A stretch of DNA of 64,000 nt from assembly GCF_011761635.1 (NCBI RefSeq), contig NZ_JAASRN010000001.1, forward strand, positions 889,846-953,845. Reading direction: 5' to 3'. Positions 44,089-52,812 of this stretch are shown one piece after another. Origin of the DNA: Thermonema lapsum. GTDB taxonomy: Bacteria; Bacteroidota; Bacteroidia; Cytophagales; Thermonemataceae. The notes beneath the pieces are model-generated. The model was not told the DNA's origin and searched no databases. It saw only the letters and a list, made by a program, of their open reading frames with translations. Position numbers and translations under genes: made by a program. Every line of letters begins with the position of its first letter. The stretch's first letter is position 1.

Positions 44089-45366
44089 ATGAAGATGCTT
44101 CGACTGCCACAAAGCGCCACTGCCCGCATAGCCTATCCTTTCCGGATGATTGCCTACAGCCTGATATGGGTGCTAAGTGTCGTTAACTTTGAGCAATATG
44201 CCAGCGTACACCGCGCGCAGCTTTATTTCCTCATAACCCTTGCGATACTTTACCCGCACCTCATGCATTGGCTTTTTGCCTACTTAGAAAAAAATACATG
44301 GTGGCGGCAACATTTCCTGTTGCCCGATGCCCTTTTGCTGGGCTATACCCTTCATGTATTTGGCTTGCCGCCGGTCATATCCATTACCCTGAATGCCATG
44401 TTGTTCGGAAGCCACATTGCTCTGCGCGGCAAGCAACACCTATGGGTATTGGCGCTTGCCGAACTGCTGGGCTTTGGCATGGCGGTGCTGCTCGAAGGAG
44501 GACATCTCTACATCAGCCCCCCCAATTACCTGAATGCGGTGATTTGCTCCGTGGTGTCGAGCTTCTATTGTATTGCCTTCGGCTACCAAGCCTACCGTCA
44601 GTCTTCTTCACTCAAAAAAGCACGGATAGCCATAGAGCAGCAGGCACAAGTGCTGCAGCAACAAAAAGAAGAACTGGAGGCACTCACCCATAAGCAAATA
44701 CACTTAATGCAGACCATTGCCCACGATATGAAAAACCCACTGCACAACATCATGGGCTTGCTAGAGGTCATCCGGCTGGATGGTACGCTCAACCAAGCAC
44801 AACAAGAGGCGTACTACCGCATTATGAAAGTAGTAGAGCAGCAACAAGAACGCATCCACAAAATACTGAGCGAGCGGGCAAGGCATACCGGACAAATAGA
44901 CATACAAAACCAAAGGATTGCGGTCCATGAGTTGTTGCATGAATGTGTGGAATTGCAAATGCCCTCTTTGAAAAAGAAGAAGTTGCGCCCTTTTATGGAC
45001 TTTGACCGGCGCTCTCTTTACATACAAGCCGACCGTAAATTGCTGATGCAGGTCATTGAAAACCTGTTGTCCAATGCCATAAAATACTCCCCTCCGGGCA
45101 AAAGCATAAGCATCAGCAGCCATAGCGAGGGTGGGCAGGTCATCATAGGCATCCGCGACGAAGGACCCGGTATCCCCCAAGAAGAACAGCAACTACTGTT
45201 CAAGCGTTTTCAAAAGTTGAGCCCCCGCCCTACCCAAGGCGAAGACAGCAGCGGGCTGGGCTTGTTCATTGCCAAAAACCTCACTGAACAAATGGGCGGT
45301 AGATTGAGTTTTAAAAGCAAGGAAGGCAAGGGCACTACTTTTTATTTGCTCTTCCCCGAAGCGTAG
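44089..45366 (+). CDS. Membrane histidine kinase with MASE2-like sensor
   Basis: The 425-residue product has an N-terminal membrane module (about 12-165, five or six hydrophobic helices) reading RIAYPFRMIAYSLIWVLSVV and LAILYPHLMHWLF, like the MASE2 sensor known from cyclases. A coiled coil (about 175-205) precedes the H-box IAHDMKNPLHNI with phospho-acceptor His212. The N-box LLSNAIKYS, DEGPGI and SSGLGLFIAKNL complete the ATPase domain. No response regulator adjoins. Confidence 0.88.
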   Translation: MKMLRLPQSATARIAYPFRMIAYSLIWVLSVVNFEQYASVHRAQLYFLITLAILYPHLMHWLFAYLEKNTWWRQHFLLPDALLLGYTLHVFGLPPVISITLNAMLFGSHIALRGKQHLWVLALAELLGFGMAVLLEGGHLYISPPNYLNAVICSVVSSFYCIAFGYQAYRQSSSLKKARIAIEQQAQVLQQQKEELEALTHKQIHLMQTIAHDMKNPLHNIMGLLEVIRLDGTLNQAQQEAYYRIMKVVEQQQERIHKILSERARHTGQIDIQNQRIAVHELLHECVELQMPSLKKKKLRPFMDFDRRSLYIQADRKLLMQVIENLLSNAIKYSPPGKSISISSHSEGGQVIIGIRDEGPGIPQEEQQLLFKRFQKLSPRPTQGEDSSGLGLFIAKNLTEQMGGRLSFKSKEGKGTTFYLLFPEA

Positions 45367-45424
45367 ATTTTTCAAAAATTTTATATTTTTAGCTAAGAAA
45401 AAATATATCTAAACGTTCACAATC

Positions 45425-45871
45425 ATGGAAGCAAACTCTTCTGTTGAGACCATTCAACTGGCGCTGTCTGATGAGGCTGTTTTGCGCTGCAAGCACATAC
45501 TGTGCGACTTGTACCCGCATATACCGCAAGAAGACGAAGCCTTTTTGTTCACCATCCGCAAGCTACAGGTCGAAGGCTACAACTTGGCTTACATCGAAAA
45601 AAATGGCACAGCTGCCTCGCTGGTAGGCTTCCGCGTAGGTGAAAACTTGGCATGGGGCAAATACATCTTCATCGACGAACTGGCAACCGCCCCTAAATAC
45701 CGCCATCAAGGCTTGGCTTCTGCCATCATCGACTGGCTGACAGATTATGCCAAAACCAAGAAGTGCAGCAAAATATTTCTCGATTTTGTGATGATGGACC
45801 AGAAAGCTAAAGCGTGGGCTGAGCAAAAAGGCTTCAAACCATACAGCACCCGCTATGCCATTACGCTTTAA
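45425..45871 (+). CDS. GNAT family N-acetyltransferase
   Basis: The 148-residue protein shows the GNAT order: GTAASLVGFRVGENLAWGKYIFIDELAT, the acetyl-CoA loop YRHQGLASAIIDWLTDYA, then FLDFVMMDQKAKAWAEQKGFKPY. Its 3' end overlaps the M28 peptidase gene by 17 bases, so the two are translationally coupled. Substrate unknown. Confidence 0.9.
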   Translation: MEANSSVETIQLALSDEAVLRCKHILCDLYPHIPQEDEAFLFTIRKLQVEGYNLAYIEKNGTAASLVGFRVGENLAWGKYIFIDELATAPKYRHQGLASAIIDWLTDYAKTKKCSKIFLDFVMMDQKAKAWAEQKGFKPYSTRYAITL

Positions 45872-46763
45872 GTGCCATAGCCTGCTATACACTCTCTGCT
45901 TGTGGTTGCTCTTCTTTTTGGTTAAGCCGACGGCTGCCCTTGCCCAAGAGGTACAGGCAGCTGTGCTTTTTCACGACCTGAAGGTGCTTGCTGCTGATAC
46001 TATGCAAGGCAGAAAAACCGGCACGGAAGGCAATCGTCAAGCGCGGGCTTATCTTATCCGTCGCCTGAAAGAGATAGGCTTAAACGGCTTCCGTCCGGAT
46101 TATACCCACCCTTTCACACAAGGGCAGGTGCAAGGCAGCAATGTGATAGCTTATGTCAAAGGGCAAAGCGAGCGTTATATTGTGGTGAGTGCCCACTATG
46201 ACCACTTGGGCGTAAAAGACGGGCAGATATACAACGGTGCCGATGACAATGCCTCCGGCGTGGCTGCCGCCTTGCAGCTGGCTACCCTCATCAAACAGCA
46301 GCAGTCGCCACGCTACTCTTGGCTATTTGTATTTTTAGACGCCGAAGAAGCCGGCTTGTTGGGCGCATGGGCTTTTGTGAGTCAACCGCCGGTGCCATTG
46401 AAAAACATCGTGCTTAACCTCAATTTCGATATGCTTAGCCGCAGCCAAAAGAAAGAATTGTATGTGTGTGGCACTGCCCACTATCCCAAGCTGCGCCCCT
46501 TGGTAAAACGTTGTGTACCGCCTGTAGGCTTACGGGTCATTTTCGGGCATGACACGGCTCATTTGGGTATGCAAGACTGGACCGCTGCTTCTGACCACTA
46601 CGCTTTTCATAAAAAAGGCATTCCTTTCCTTTATTTTGGTGTGGAAGACCATCCGGATTATCACCGCCCTACCGACGACTACGAAAACATAGACAAGGAT
46701 TTTTATTTAAAGGTGGTGCAATACTTGGCTCAATTAGCCTTGCTCATAGACCGTGAATTGTAA
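45855..46763 (+). CDS. M28 family metallopeptidase, secreted
   Basis: The 302-residue product has a long signal peptide (cleavage near ALAQ) and the di-zinc M28 aminopeptidase motifs: VVSAHYDHLG, NGADDNASGVAA with the bridging Asp, DAEEAGLLG with the catalytic Glu, LNFDMLSR, and the final zinc His in GVEDHPDYHRPTDDYE. It is exported to the periplasm. It begins inside the GNAT gene. Confidence 0.92.
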   Translation: MPLRFKCHSLLYTLCLWLLFFLVKPTAALAQEVQAAVLFHDLKVLAADTMQGRKTGTEGNRQARAYLIRRLKEIGLNGFRPDYTHPFTQGQVQGSNVIAYVKGQSERYIVVSAHYDHLGVKDGQIYNGADDNASGVAAALQLATLIKQQQSPRYSWLFVFLDAEEAGLLGAWAFVSQPPVPLKNIVLNLNFDMLSRSQKKELYVCGTAHYPKLRPLVKRCVPPVGLRVIFGHDTAHLGMQDWTAASDHYAFHKKGIPFLYFGVEDHPDYHRPTDDYENIDKDFYLKVVQYLAQLALLIDREL

Positions 46764-46778
46764 CCAAAGGGCACAAGA

Positions 46779-47729
46779 TTACAAACAAGCCTCTGGGTCG
46801 GTAAATACGCGGCAAAACACCCCTCGAGCATTACACACCGCCTCGAGATATTTCAGACGTGGGGTATGGCGGTGTTTTTCTTTTATCAGACGCAAATAAA
46901 CTCCCTTTATCCGCCCGGGATGATGCTCTACCAAACGCGCATAAATGAGTGGGTCTTGTTGCCCACTATCTCCTATGAGCAGGAAAGGCAAGGCGTACAT
47001 ATCCATGAGGTGCTCGATGGTAGCATATTTATGAGACTCCTTTTTCCGAAAGAGCTCACGCCAGTGGTGCACCCGCTCGCGCAGCAGCAAACAGCCGTCC
47101 GGGAAGTGGTTGATTTTCAAAAAATCACGAATCAAATCAAAGAGATTCCATTCGCTGTTGGAAACATAAAAAAACAAAGGGGGGCATTCTCCTGCTGCAT
47201 TCAAAAAGGTATATAGCGCCTGCATACCGGGGATAGCTTTTCGTTCGTGCACATCATAAAAAAGCAGGTATTTCAGGCGCTGCCACCAACGGGTAGCGTG
47301 GGTTTTCAAAACAGTATCGTCTACATCGGACACCACCACGTAAGGCATTTTTTCGTGGGAGAAGCATAGCGGCACATGAACGTACAAGGCACACGCTTCT
47401 ATGCCCAAACGAACGAAAGGGCGCTGCTCCTCACGACGCTCTATCTCGAAGCAAAAGTAACCACCCCTCCCCGTAAATTGCACATAACGACTATGACCAT
47501 CATACAAGACAACGGGTATCCCTTCTATGCCTTTTGCCAAATAGTGGCGCAACAAACGACGCAAAGGACGCCAAAAACTTAGACTTTTGCTTGTGGAAGA
47601 AATATTACTGCTGCGCTCAACCACATGCCCCTTCACACAAATTTTTTTATTATTGGCATATGCCACACAAGCCTGAAAACAAGGATGCGGCTGTATTTTC
47701 AACAGTTTTTTTACTAAAGCCAAAAACAT
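46779..47729 (-). CDS. App1-type phosphatidate phosphatase (DUF2183)
   Basis: The 316-residue protein has the App1 signature VSDVDDTVLKT (DxDxT HAD motif), FFYVSNSEWNLFDLI and FLLIGDSGQQDPLIY. The N-terminal part is a C2-like domain (KICVKGHVVERS). Activity on phosphatidate is known for yeast App1; here it is inference. Adjacent diacylglycerol kinase makes a lipid-related pair. The two divergent start codons are only 2 bp apart, so the exact start may be a GTG or TTG further in. Confidence 0.85.
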   Translation of the reverse strand: MFLALVKKLLKIQPHPCFQACVAYANNKKICVKGHVVERSSNISSTSKSLSFWRPLRRLLRHYLAKGIEGIPVVLYDGHSRYVQFTGRGGYFCFEIERREEQRPFVRLGIEACALYVHVPLCFSHEKMPYVVVSDVDDTVLKTHATRWWQRLKYLLFYDVHERKAIPGMQALYTFLNAAGECPPLFFYVSNSEWNLFDLIRDFLKINHFPDGCLLLRERVHHWRELFRKKESHKYATIEHLMDMYALPFLLIGDSGQQDPLIYARLVEHHPGRIKGVYLRLIKEKHRHTPRLKYLEAVCNARGVFCRVFTDPEACL

Positions 47730-47731
47730 AT

Positions 47732-48664
47732 ATGCCTCACGATTTCACACGTATCTTGTTCGTAGTAAATCCCATTTCCGGCGGGCACGACAAAGAAGCT
47801 TTCATAAGACAAATTCCGCAATGGGCAGATAAACACCACTATGAAGTACATATTTACAAAACCACTGGCAATGATGACAAAAGCAAGATAGAAGAAACAA
47901 TAAAAAACTGGAACCCGCAAGTAGTCGTAGCTGTGGGTGGCGACGGTACCTGCAAGTTGGTTGCAGAGAGCCTGCAAGGAAGCCAAGCAGTGATGGGCAT
48001 CATCCCCTTTGGTTCTGCCAACGGCTTGGCTACTTCGCTGCATATACCCGCTACCCCCCTGGAAGCGCTGCAACAACTACCCCACATGACCATACAGCGC
48101 TTAGATGCGCTTTATGTAAACAAAGCGCTGAGCTTGCATCTTGCAGACCTCGGCTTCAATGCTAAAGTTATTCACCGCTTTCAAGAAGAAAAAACACGTG
48201 GCTGGTGGGGCTATATGAAACTCTATCTGCAAGAGCGCCGCTCCCTGAAATCGTTCAAGATACGCTTTCATCTGCCGCATGCCCCTAAGCGTAAATGGTT
48301 CAATGCTCGAGCATACATATTGGTAATTGCCAACATGCAGCGTTATGGCACCGAAGCGCTCATCAACCCTTTGGGGCGCGCCAACGACGGTAAATTCGAG
48401 CTGGTGCTCGTGCGCCCCATTCCATGGTGGCGGTTGCTGTTGGCTTTGCCTCTGTTTTTCTCCGATAAGCACCTGCAAAAAGGATTAAGTAAAATATGGC
48501 AGACCGACTACGCCGAATTGTATCTGAAAAAAGCCGAAGCTTTGCAGGTGGATGGCGAACCCATGGGTAAACATAAGAAAGTAGTAATACGCATCAAAAA
48601 GCAAGCTATACCAGTACTGTGCCCACAAGAGCAAACAAATGACCGCTTACCTTTGTTTTCATAA
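47732..48664 (+). CDS. Diacylglycerol kinase family lipid kinase
   Basis: The 310-residue protein has the DAGK catalytic motifs: FVVNPISGGHDKE, VVAVGGDGTCKLVAESL and GIIPFGSANGLATSL, then the C-terminal beta-sandwich with LHLADLGFNAKVIH and EALQVDGEPMGK. Members phosphorylate diacylglycerol, ceramide or related lipids. An upstream ATG (MPHKPENK) is possible. It diverges from the App1 gene with almost no gap. Confidence 0.88.
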   Translation: MPHDFTRILFVVNPISGGHDKEAFIRQIPQWADKHHYEVHIYKTTGNDDKSKIEETIKNWNPQVVVAVGGDGTCKLVAESLQGSQAVMGIIPFGSANGLATSLHIPATPLEALQQLPHMTIQRLDALYVNKALSLHLADLGFNAKVIHRFQEEKTRGWWGYMKLYLQERRSLKSFKIRFHLPHAPKRKWFNARAYILVIANMQRYGTEALINPLGRANDGKFELVLVRPIPWWRLLLALPLFFSDKHLQKGLSKIWQTDYAELYLKKAEALQVDGEPMGKHKKVVIRIKKQAIPVLCPQEQTNDRLPLFS

Positions 48665-48675
48665 TAAAAACTGTC

Positions 48676-49215
48676 ATGTGGTATCGCCTTCTGATGGTTG
48701 TCTTTCTACTATTGGCAAGCCCCCTTGCCGCTTGCAGTCAAAAGCCAACAGACAACACAAAACATTCACCTGCTAAAAAAGAAGCATCTATGGAAAAAGA
48801 CAAGCACGCACTCCCTCAGTCCGAAGAGGAATGGCGCCGCATACTTACGCCCGAGCAATACCGAGTGTTGCGCCAAAAAGGTACCGAGCCGCCCTTCAGC
48901 GGCAAATTCTATAAGCACAAAGAGAAAGGTGTTTATGTGTGTGCCGCCTGTGGTAACCAACTGTTTCCTTCAGATTTCAAATACGACTCTGGCTGCGGAT
49001 GGCCCGCCTTCTATGACGCCCTTCCGGGTGCCGTTATTTTCCAAGACGACTACAGCTATGGCATGTATCGCATAGAGGTGCTCTGCGCACGTTGTAAAAG
49101 CCACTTGGGGCATATCTTCGATGACGGACCCGCCCCCACAGGCAAACGCTACTGCATCAATTCCGTTGCCATGGACTTCAAAGAAAAAGATGATAAGGAA
49201 AAGCCTTCTGAATAG
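48676..49215 (+). CDS. msrB: Methionine-R-sulfoxide reductase MsrB, lipoprotein
   Basis: The 179-residue product has a lipoprotein signal with lipobox LAAC (Cys20), then the MsrB domain from about 45: EEWRRILTPEQYRVLRQKGTE, zinc Cys pair in CAACGN, DSGCGWPAFYDAL, the second pair CARCKSHLGHIFDDGP, and the catalytic Cys in KRYCINSVAMDF. It repairs oxidised methionine in the envelope. It begins 11 bp after the DAGK gene, so the two form an operon. Confidence 0.94.
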   Translation: MWYRLLMVVFLLLASPLAACSQKPTDNTKHSPAKKEASMEKDKHALPQSEEEWRRILTPEQYRVLRQKGTEPPFSGKFYKHKEKGVYVCAACGNQLFPSDFKYDSGCGWPAFYDALPGAVIFQDDYSYGMYRIEVLCARCKSHLGHIFDDGPAPTGKRYCINSVAMDFKEKDDKEKPSE

Positions 49216-49281
49216 TAAAAGCCAAGAGCTTGCAACCTAAACTCGAGCAACCTTTCTGCTTGTGATGCTTTTCTTCTTCGT

Positions 49282-49360
49282 CCTTTCGAGTGCAAGTGAG
49301 AAAGCTTCCTATGGCTTGGCAGGATTGAGCGCTCTCACTCGCTTTGCTCGTTCGAAATGG
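49282..49360. repeat. Palindromic dispersed repeat
   Basis: One arm CCTTTCGAGTGCAAGTGAGA faces CTCACTCGCTTTGCTCGTTC-GAAATGG, giving an imperfect inverted repeat of about 80 bp. The core TTTCGA..GAGCGAAGCGAGTGAG is a type of short repeat widespread in Bacteroidota intergenic DNA and is also seen near 38335. It may be a non-autonomous element or a structured RNA. Confidence 0.55.
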
Positions 49361-49419
49361 CAGCCACATCAATAGAATGCTGATGCATACCCTGTCTTTG
49401 GACAGCACGCTCAAAACAC

Positions 49420-49443
49420 AAAGCCCCTTTAAAAAGGGGCTTT
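49420..49443. terminator. Bidirectional terminator between msrB and gdh
   Basis: AAAGCCCCTTT pairs perfectly with AAAGGGGCTTT (11 bp, 2-base loop). It lies between the convergent genes. Confidence 0.8.
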
Positions 49444-49473
49444 GGTATTTACTATGTTGGCAATTTCTACACA

Positions 49474-50898
49474 TCAGGGGAACAAGCCCATCATCTGGTA
49501 GCTGAGGGCTACCTTGTTGATGCCGTTGAAGAAAGCAGCCGTACGATAGTCAGTAATGCCGGGCACGGTCAGTAGAGTTTCACGCATTTCGTGGAAGGCT
49601 TCAATCATGGTGTCTTCCAAGCCAGAGTGCACCAAAGTTTTTTCATCTGCTCCTTGAATGAGCATGGCTTTCTCCTCGGGCGTAAGGCTCTTGCCGGTGA
49701 GTTTTTCTATGGTACTCACTATCATAGAATATTTACGTTCTTCGGCGCGCTTCGCCATACGACCGAAACGCACATTGGCTAAGTTTTTCAGCCATTCGAA
49801 GTAAGATACCGTTACCCCGCCGGCATTCAGCCACAAATCGGGTAAAATCACCACGCCCTTCTGGTGTAGGATTTCCTCACCTTCGCGCGTTACTGGACCA
49901 TTGGCAGCTTCTGCTACTATCTTCGCTTTGACGCGTGGAGCATTTTCGGCATGAATTTGATTTTCCAAAGCTGCTGGAATCAAGATATCACACTCCATCT
50001 CGAGCAAAGCCTCGGGCTCATCGTAGCACTCCACATCAGGATATTGGGTAATGAGGTTGCCGCTTTTTCTGAATTGGAATACATCATCGACGTTCAAGCC
50101 CTTTTTGGAATAGATGCCCCCTTCACGCTCAGCAATACCCACAATGATAGCCCCGGCTTCCTGGCAAAACTTGGCAGCGTGGTAGCCCACATTGCCCAAG
50201 CCTTGCACAATGATGCGCTTACCTTCAATCCCGCGAGATAAGCCCAACTTGGTTACCTCTTCTTCTATGTCCAAAAATTCGCGAATACCAAAAAACACGC
50301 CCAATCCAGTGGCTTCGGTACGTCCACGAATCCCGCCTGCCCCAATGGGCTTACCGGTTACGCAACCTTGGGCATCGGTATCGCCGTGTTTGAAAGTCAA
50401 ATAGGTATCCATAATCCAAGCCATTTCGCGGCTGCCGGTGCCATAATCGGGAGCTGGCACATCCAAAGAGGGACCAATCAGGTTTTTTTGAATGAGCTCT
50501 ACCGTAAAACGGCGGGTAATTTTCTCCAAATCTTTCTCGCTATATTTCGTAGGGCTTATTTTCACCCCACCCTTGGCACCTCCAAAAGGCACATTCACTA
50601 CGGCACATTTGAAGGTCATCAAAGTAGCCAATGCTTTCACTTCGTCTTCCGACACATAGCTGCTGTAACGAATACCACCTTTGGTGGGCAGCTTGTGGTG
50701 GCTGTGCTGTACCCTAATGCCCTCAATGACTTCTACTTTTCCGTTGATTTCTACAGGGAACTGAACCTTGTACACACTGTTGGCAACACGGATTTGCTGA
50801 ATCAAACCCTTATCCCATTTGGTATGACGTGCTGCTTTGTCAAAGTAATACAGCACATCATTCATAAACTTGGTGCCCTGATCTGCTATCTTATTCAT
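49474..50898 (-). CDS. Glutamate dehydrogenase (Glu/Leu/Phe/Val dehydrogenase)
   Basis: The 474-residue protein has KLPTKGGIRYSSYVSEDEVKALATLM, the catalytic lysine region VPFGGAKGGVKI, DVPAPDYGTGSREMAW and the Rossmann motif VQGLGNVGYHAAKFCQEAG. The hexameric NAD(P)-type interconverts glutamate and 2-oxoglutarate. The ATG (MNKIADQGTKF) is preferred over a TTG two codons upstream. It is a lone gene, and links amino acid breakdown with the TCA cycle. Confidence 0.94.
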   Translation of the reverse strand: MNKIADQGTKFMNDVLYYFDKAARHTKWDKGLIQQIRVANSVYKVQFPVEINGKVEVIEGIRVQHSHHKLPTKGGIRYSSYVSEDEVKALATLMTFKCAVVNVPFGGAKGGVKISPTKYSEKDLEKITRRFTVELIQKNLIGPSLDVPAPDYGTGSREMAWIMDTYLTFKHGDTDAQGCVTGKPIGAGGIRGRTEATGLGVFFGIREFLDIEEEVTKLGLSRGIEGKRIIVQGLGNVGYHAAKFCQEAGAIIVGIAEREGGIYSKKGLNVDDVFQFRKSGNLITQYPDVECYDEPEALLEMECDILIPAALENQIHAENAPRVKAKIVAEAANGPVTREGEEILHQKGVVILPDLWLNAGGVTVSYFEWLKNLANVRFGRMAKRAEERKYSMIVSTIEKLTGKSLTPEEKAMLIQGADEKTLVHSGLEDTMIEAFHEMRETLLTVPGITDYRTAAFFNGINKVALSYQMMGLFP

Positions 50899-51072
50899 AG
50901 ACAATTTAGGTTTAAAATACAGATGGAATCTGAGTGCAAAGTTTGTAAAAAATAAAGATACAATAGCAATTTTTATACAAAAAACATTAGAATCATATCT
51001 TAGTCGCTTGTTAAGTTCTAAAAGTTTTTATAACTTTATCTTGTTGTAAACCTCATCAAATCATCAAATATT

Positions 51073-51558
51073 ATGACTACCCATTCCATTCAGTTGTCTG
51101 CCGAAGAAAAAGCCGCCGTAAAAGAGGTGTGGGTGCAAATGCTCGTACACAAAAAAGAATGGGGCATGTGTTTCTATGAGCGCCTCTTTGCCCTTTATCC
51201 ACACATGAAACAGCTCTTTAAAGGCGATACAGAAGAGCAGGGGCAAAAGCTGGTCAATGTGCTTACTTTGATAGCCAGCAAGCTGGATAAAATAGACCAG
51301 ATACGCCAAGAAGTGAAAGCCTTAGCCGAAAGGCACAAGCAATACAACGTAAAGCCGGAGTATTACCTGCCGTTCATCAACTTGTTGCTGTCGGTGTTAG
51401 CAGAAGCTATGGGCAGCCGATGGACCGAAACTACCGACCTCGCTATGCGAAAGGTGATGTTCATCATGATGGAAGCTGTCATTGAGCACATGAGCCCCGA
51501 AGATGAATATAAAGAAGCCGTAGAAAGTGCCAAGCAAATACTTAAGATAGCAGGTTAA
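51073..51558 (+). CDS. Single-domain globin
   Basis: The 161-residue protein is a bacterial globin: LSAEEKAAVKEVWVQM, FYERLFALYPHMKQLFKGD, and the proximal histidine H88 in LAERHKQYNVKPEYY, followed by helices G and H. The distal region has EEQGQKLVNVL. It lacks the FAD/NAD reductase domain of flavohaemoglobins. It may bind O2, NO or act as sensor. The kinase-like gene follows after 90 bp in the same direction. Confidence 0.9.
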   Translation: MTTHSIQLSAEEKAAVKEVWVQMLVHKKEWGMCFYERLFALYPHMKQLFKGDTEEQGQKLVNVLTLIASKLDKIDQIRQEVKALAERHKQYNVKPEYYLPFINLLLSVLAEAMGSRWTETTDLAMRKVMFIMMEAVIEHMSPEDEYKEAVESAKQILKIAG

Positions 51559-51648
51559 TGTTAATGCAAAGCATTTCTTTCGAAACAAACTGCTTTGATA
51601 TTTTATTTTTTCCCTAAATTAGTGTCAGGGAAAAGTAATTGATACACC

Positions 51649-52806
51649 ATGAAGCCTGCCTTATACTTTCTTTTTTGTCTATGTTTTCTTTTCGAAAGCT
51701 ATGCTCAACAGAGCACTACTTACAGCGACAGCCTTAGACAATGGATGCAACAGAAAGAGCAAAGGCAGGAATACAAAGAAGCACTAAGCTATGCAAAAAA
51801 AGAAATTGCGCAGCAAGACAGCCTATTGCAGGCTACCCAACAGGCGCAGCAAGAAATACTAAAAGCCGTAGAAAAAGAAAAACAAGCCATGCGCTTGGGC
51901 TTGGTGCTTATGATAGGACTTCTTTTAGTGCTTCTTCTCTTCTTCATACAATATCAAAAGATTAAGGCAGGCTTAGAAAAAAACAAAAGAGAACTTGAAA
52001 CTAAAAAATCCGAGTTAGAGCGTTCCGAAAATGCGCTCATTCAGCAAAATCTGCGCCTGAGTCAGCTTAGCTACGAGCGCAACCAAATTGCCAAGACGGT
52101 CAGCAAAGACCTACGCATGCCTTTCAACCGCATCATCTCTTTGGTTGACCTGCTGCGCTTGGATGAAGGATATGAACGCCTGACTCCCAATCAAAAAGAA
52201 TACATCCAAAACATTTTGCAGGTAGCTATGGACGGGCTCAATACCCTCCAGAATCTCATAGACATCCGCGACATAGAGAAATACAGAGAAGAAATACGGG
52301 TAGAAACCTTCGACTTGGTGGAAGTAGTCAACGAGCTGCTCCGCGCCTACCGCGGCTATGCCTATGCCAAAGAGCAGGTCATACAAATAGAGCGTAACCG
52401 CGAAGAAATAGAGATGCGCAGCGACTCTTTCTTGGTGCGACGTATCATCGCTCAGTTGCTGTCCAACGCCATTAAGTTTTCGCACAAGCATTCCGAGATT
52501 TTTGTGCGCCTACTTGACCACGGCGATGAGGTTGTCATAGAGGTGGAGGATGAAGGTCCCGGCATCTGCAAAGAAGATCGCGAGCGTTTATTCCAAACAG
52601 GCGAACACAATCCATTTAGGAACAAACCTACAGGCGCAGAATCGGCTGCTGGCATGGGGCTTATCATCTGCAAACAATTGGTAGAAGCGCTGCATGGCAC
52701 CATTGAATGTGAAAGTGAAGAAGGTAGAGGCTCTTTGTTCCGGGTGCGACTACCCAAGAATTACCATCGCAAAGCCAAAGAGCTCAAAGAACAGGCAAAA
52801 GTGTGA
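51649..52806 (+). CDS. Histidine-kinase-like protein with Lys in place of phospho-His
   Basis: The 385-residue protein has a signal peptide, a short periplasmic helical stretch, one membrane helix (about 83-101), a coiled coil (about 105-145), a DHp-like helix and an ATPase domain with N-box LLSNAIKFS, VEDEGPGI and AAGMGLIICKQLV. The H-box reads TVSKDLRMPFNRI: the usual His is Lys153, and there is no other His in the dimerisation helices. The ATP site appears intact. It may be a pseudokinase, a regulator of another kinase, or transmit signal by dimerisation. It is next to the globin. Confidence 0.85.
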   Translation: MKPALYFLFCLCFLFESYAQQSTTYSDSLRQWMQQKEQRQEYKEALSYAKKEIAQQDSLLQATQQAQQEILKAVEKEKQAMRLGLVLMIGLLLVLLLFFIQYQKIKAGLEKNKRELETKKSELERSENALIQQNLRLSQLSYERNQIAKTVSKDLRMPFNRIISLVDLLRLDEGYERLTPNQKEYIQNILQVAMDGLNTLQNLIDIRDIEKYREEIRVETFDLVEVVNELLRAYRGYAYAKEQVIQIERNREEIEMRSDSFLVRRIIAQLLSNAIKFSHKHSEIFVRLLDHGDEVVIEVEDEGPGICKEDRERLFQTGEHNPFRNKPTGAESAAGMGLIICKQLVEALHGTIECESEEGRGSLFRVRLPKNYHRKAKELKEQAKV

Positions 52807-52812
52807 AAAAAC

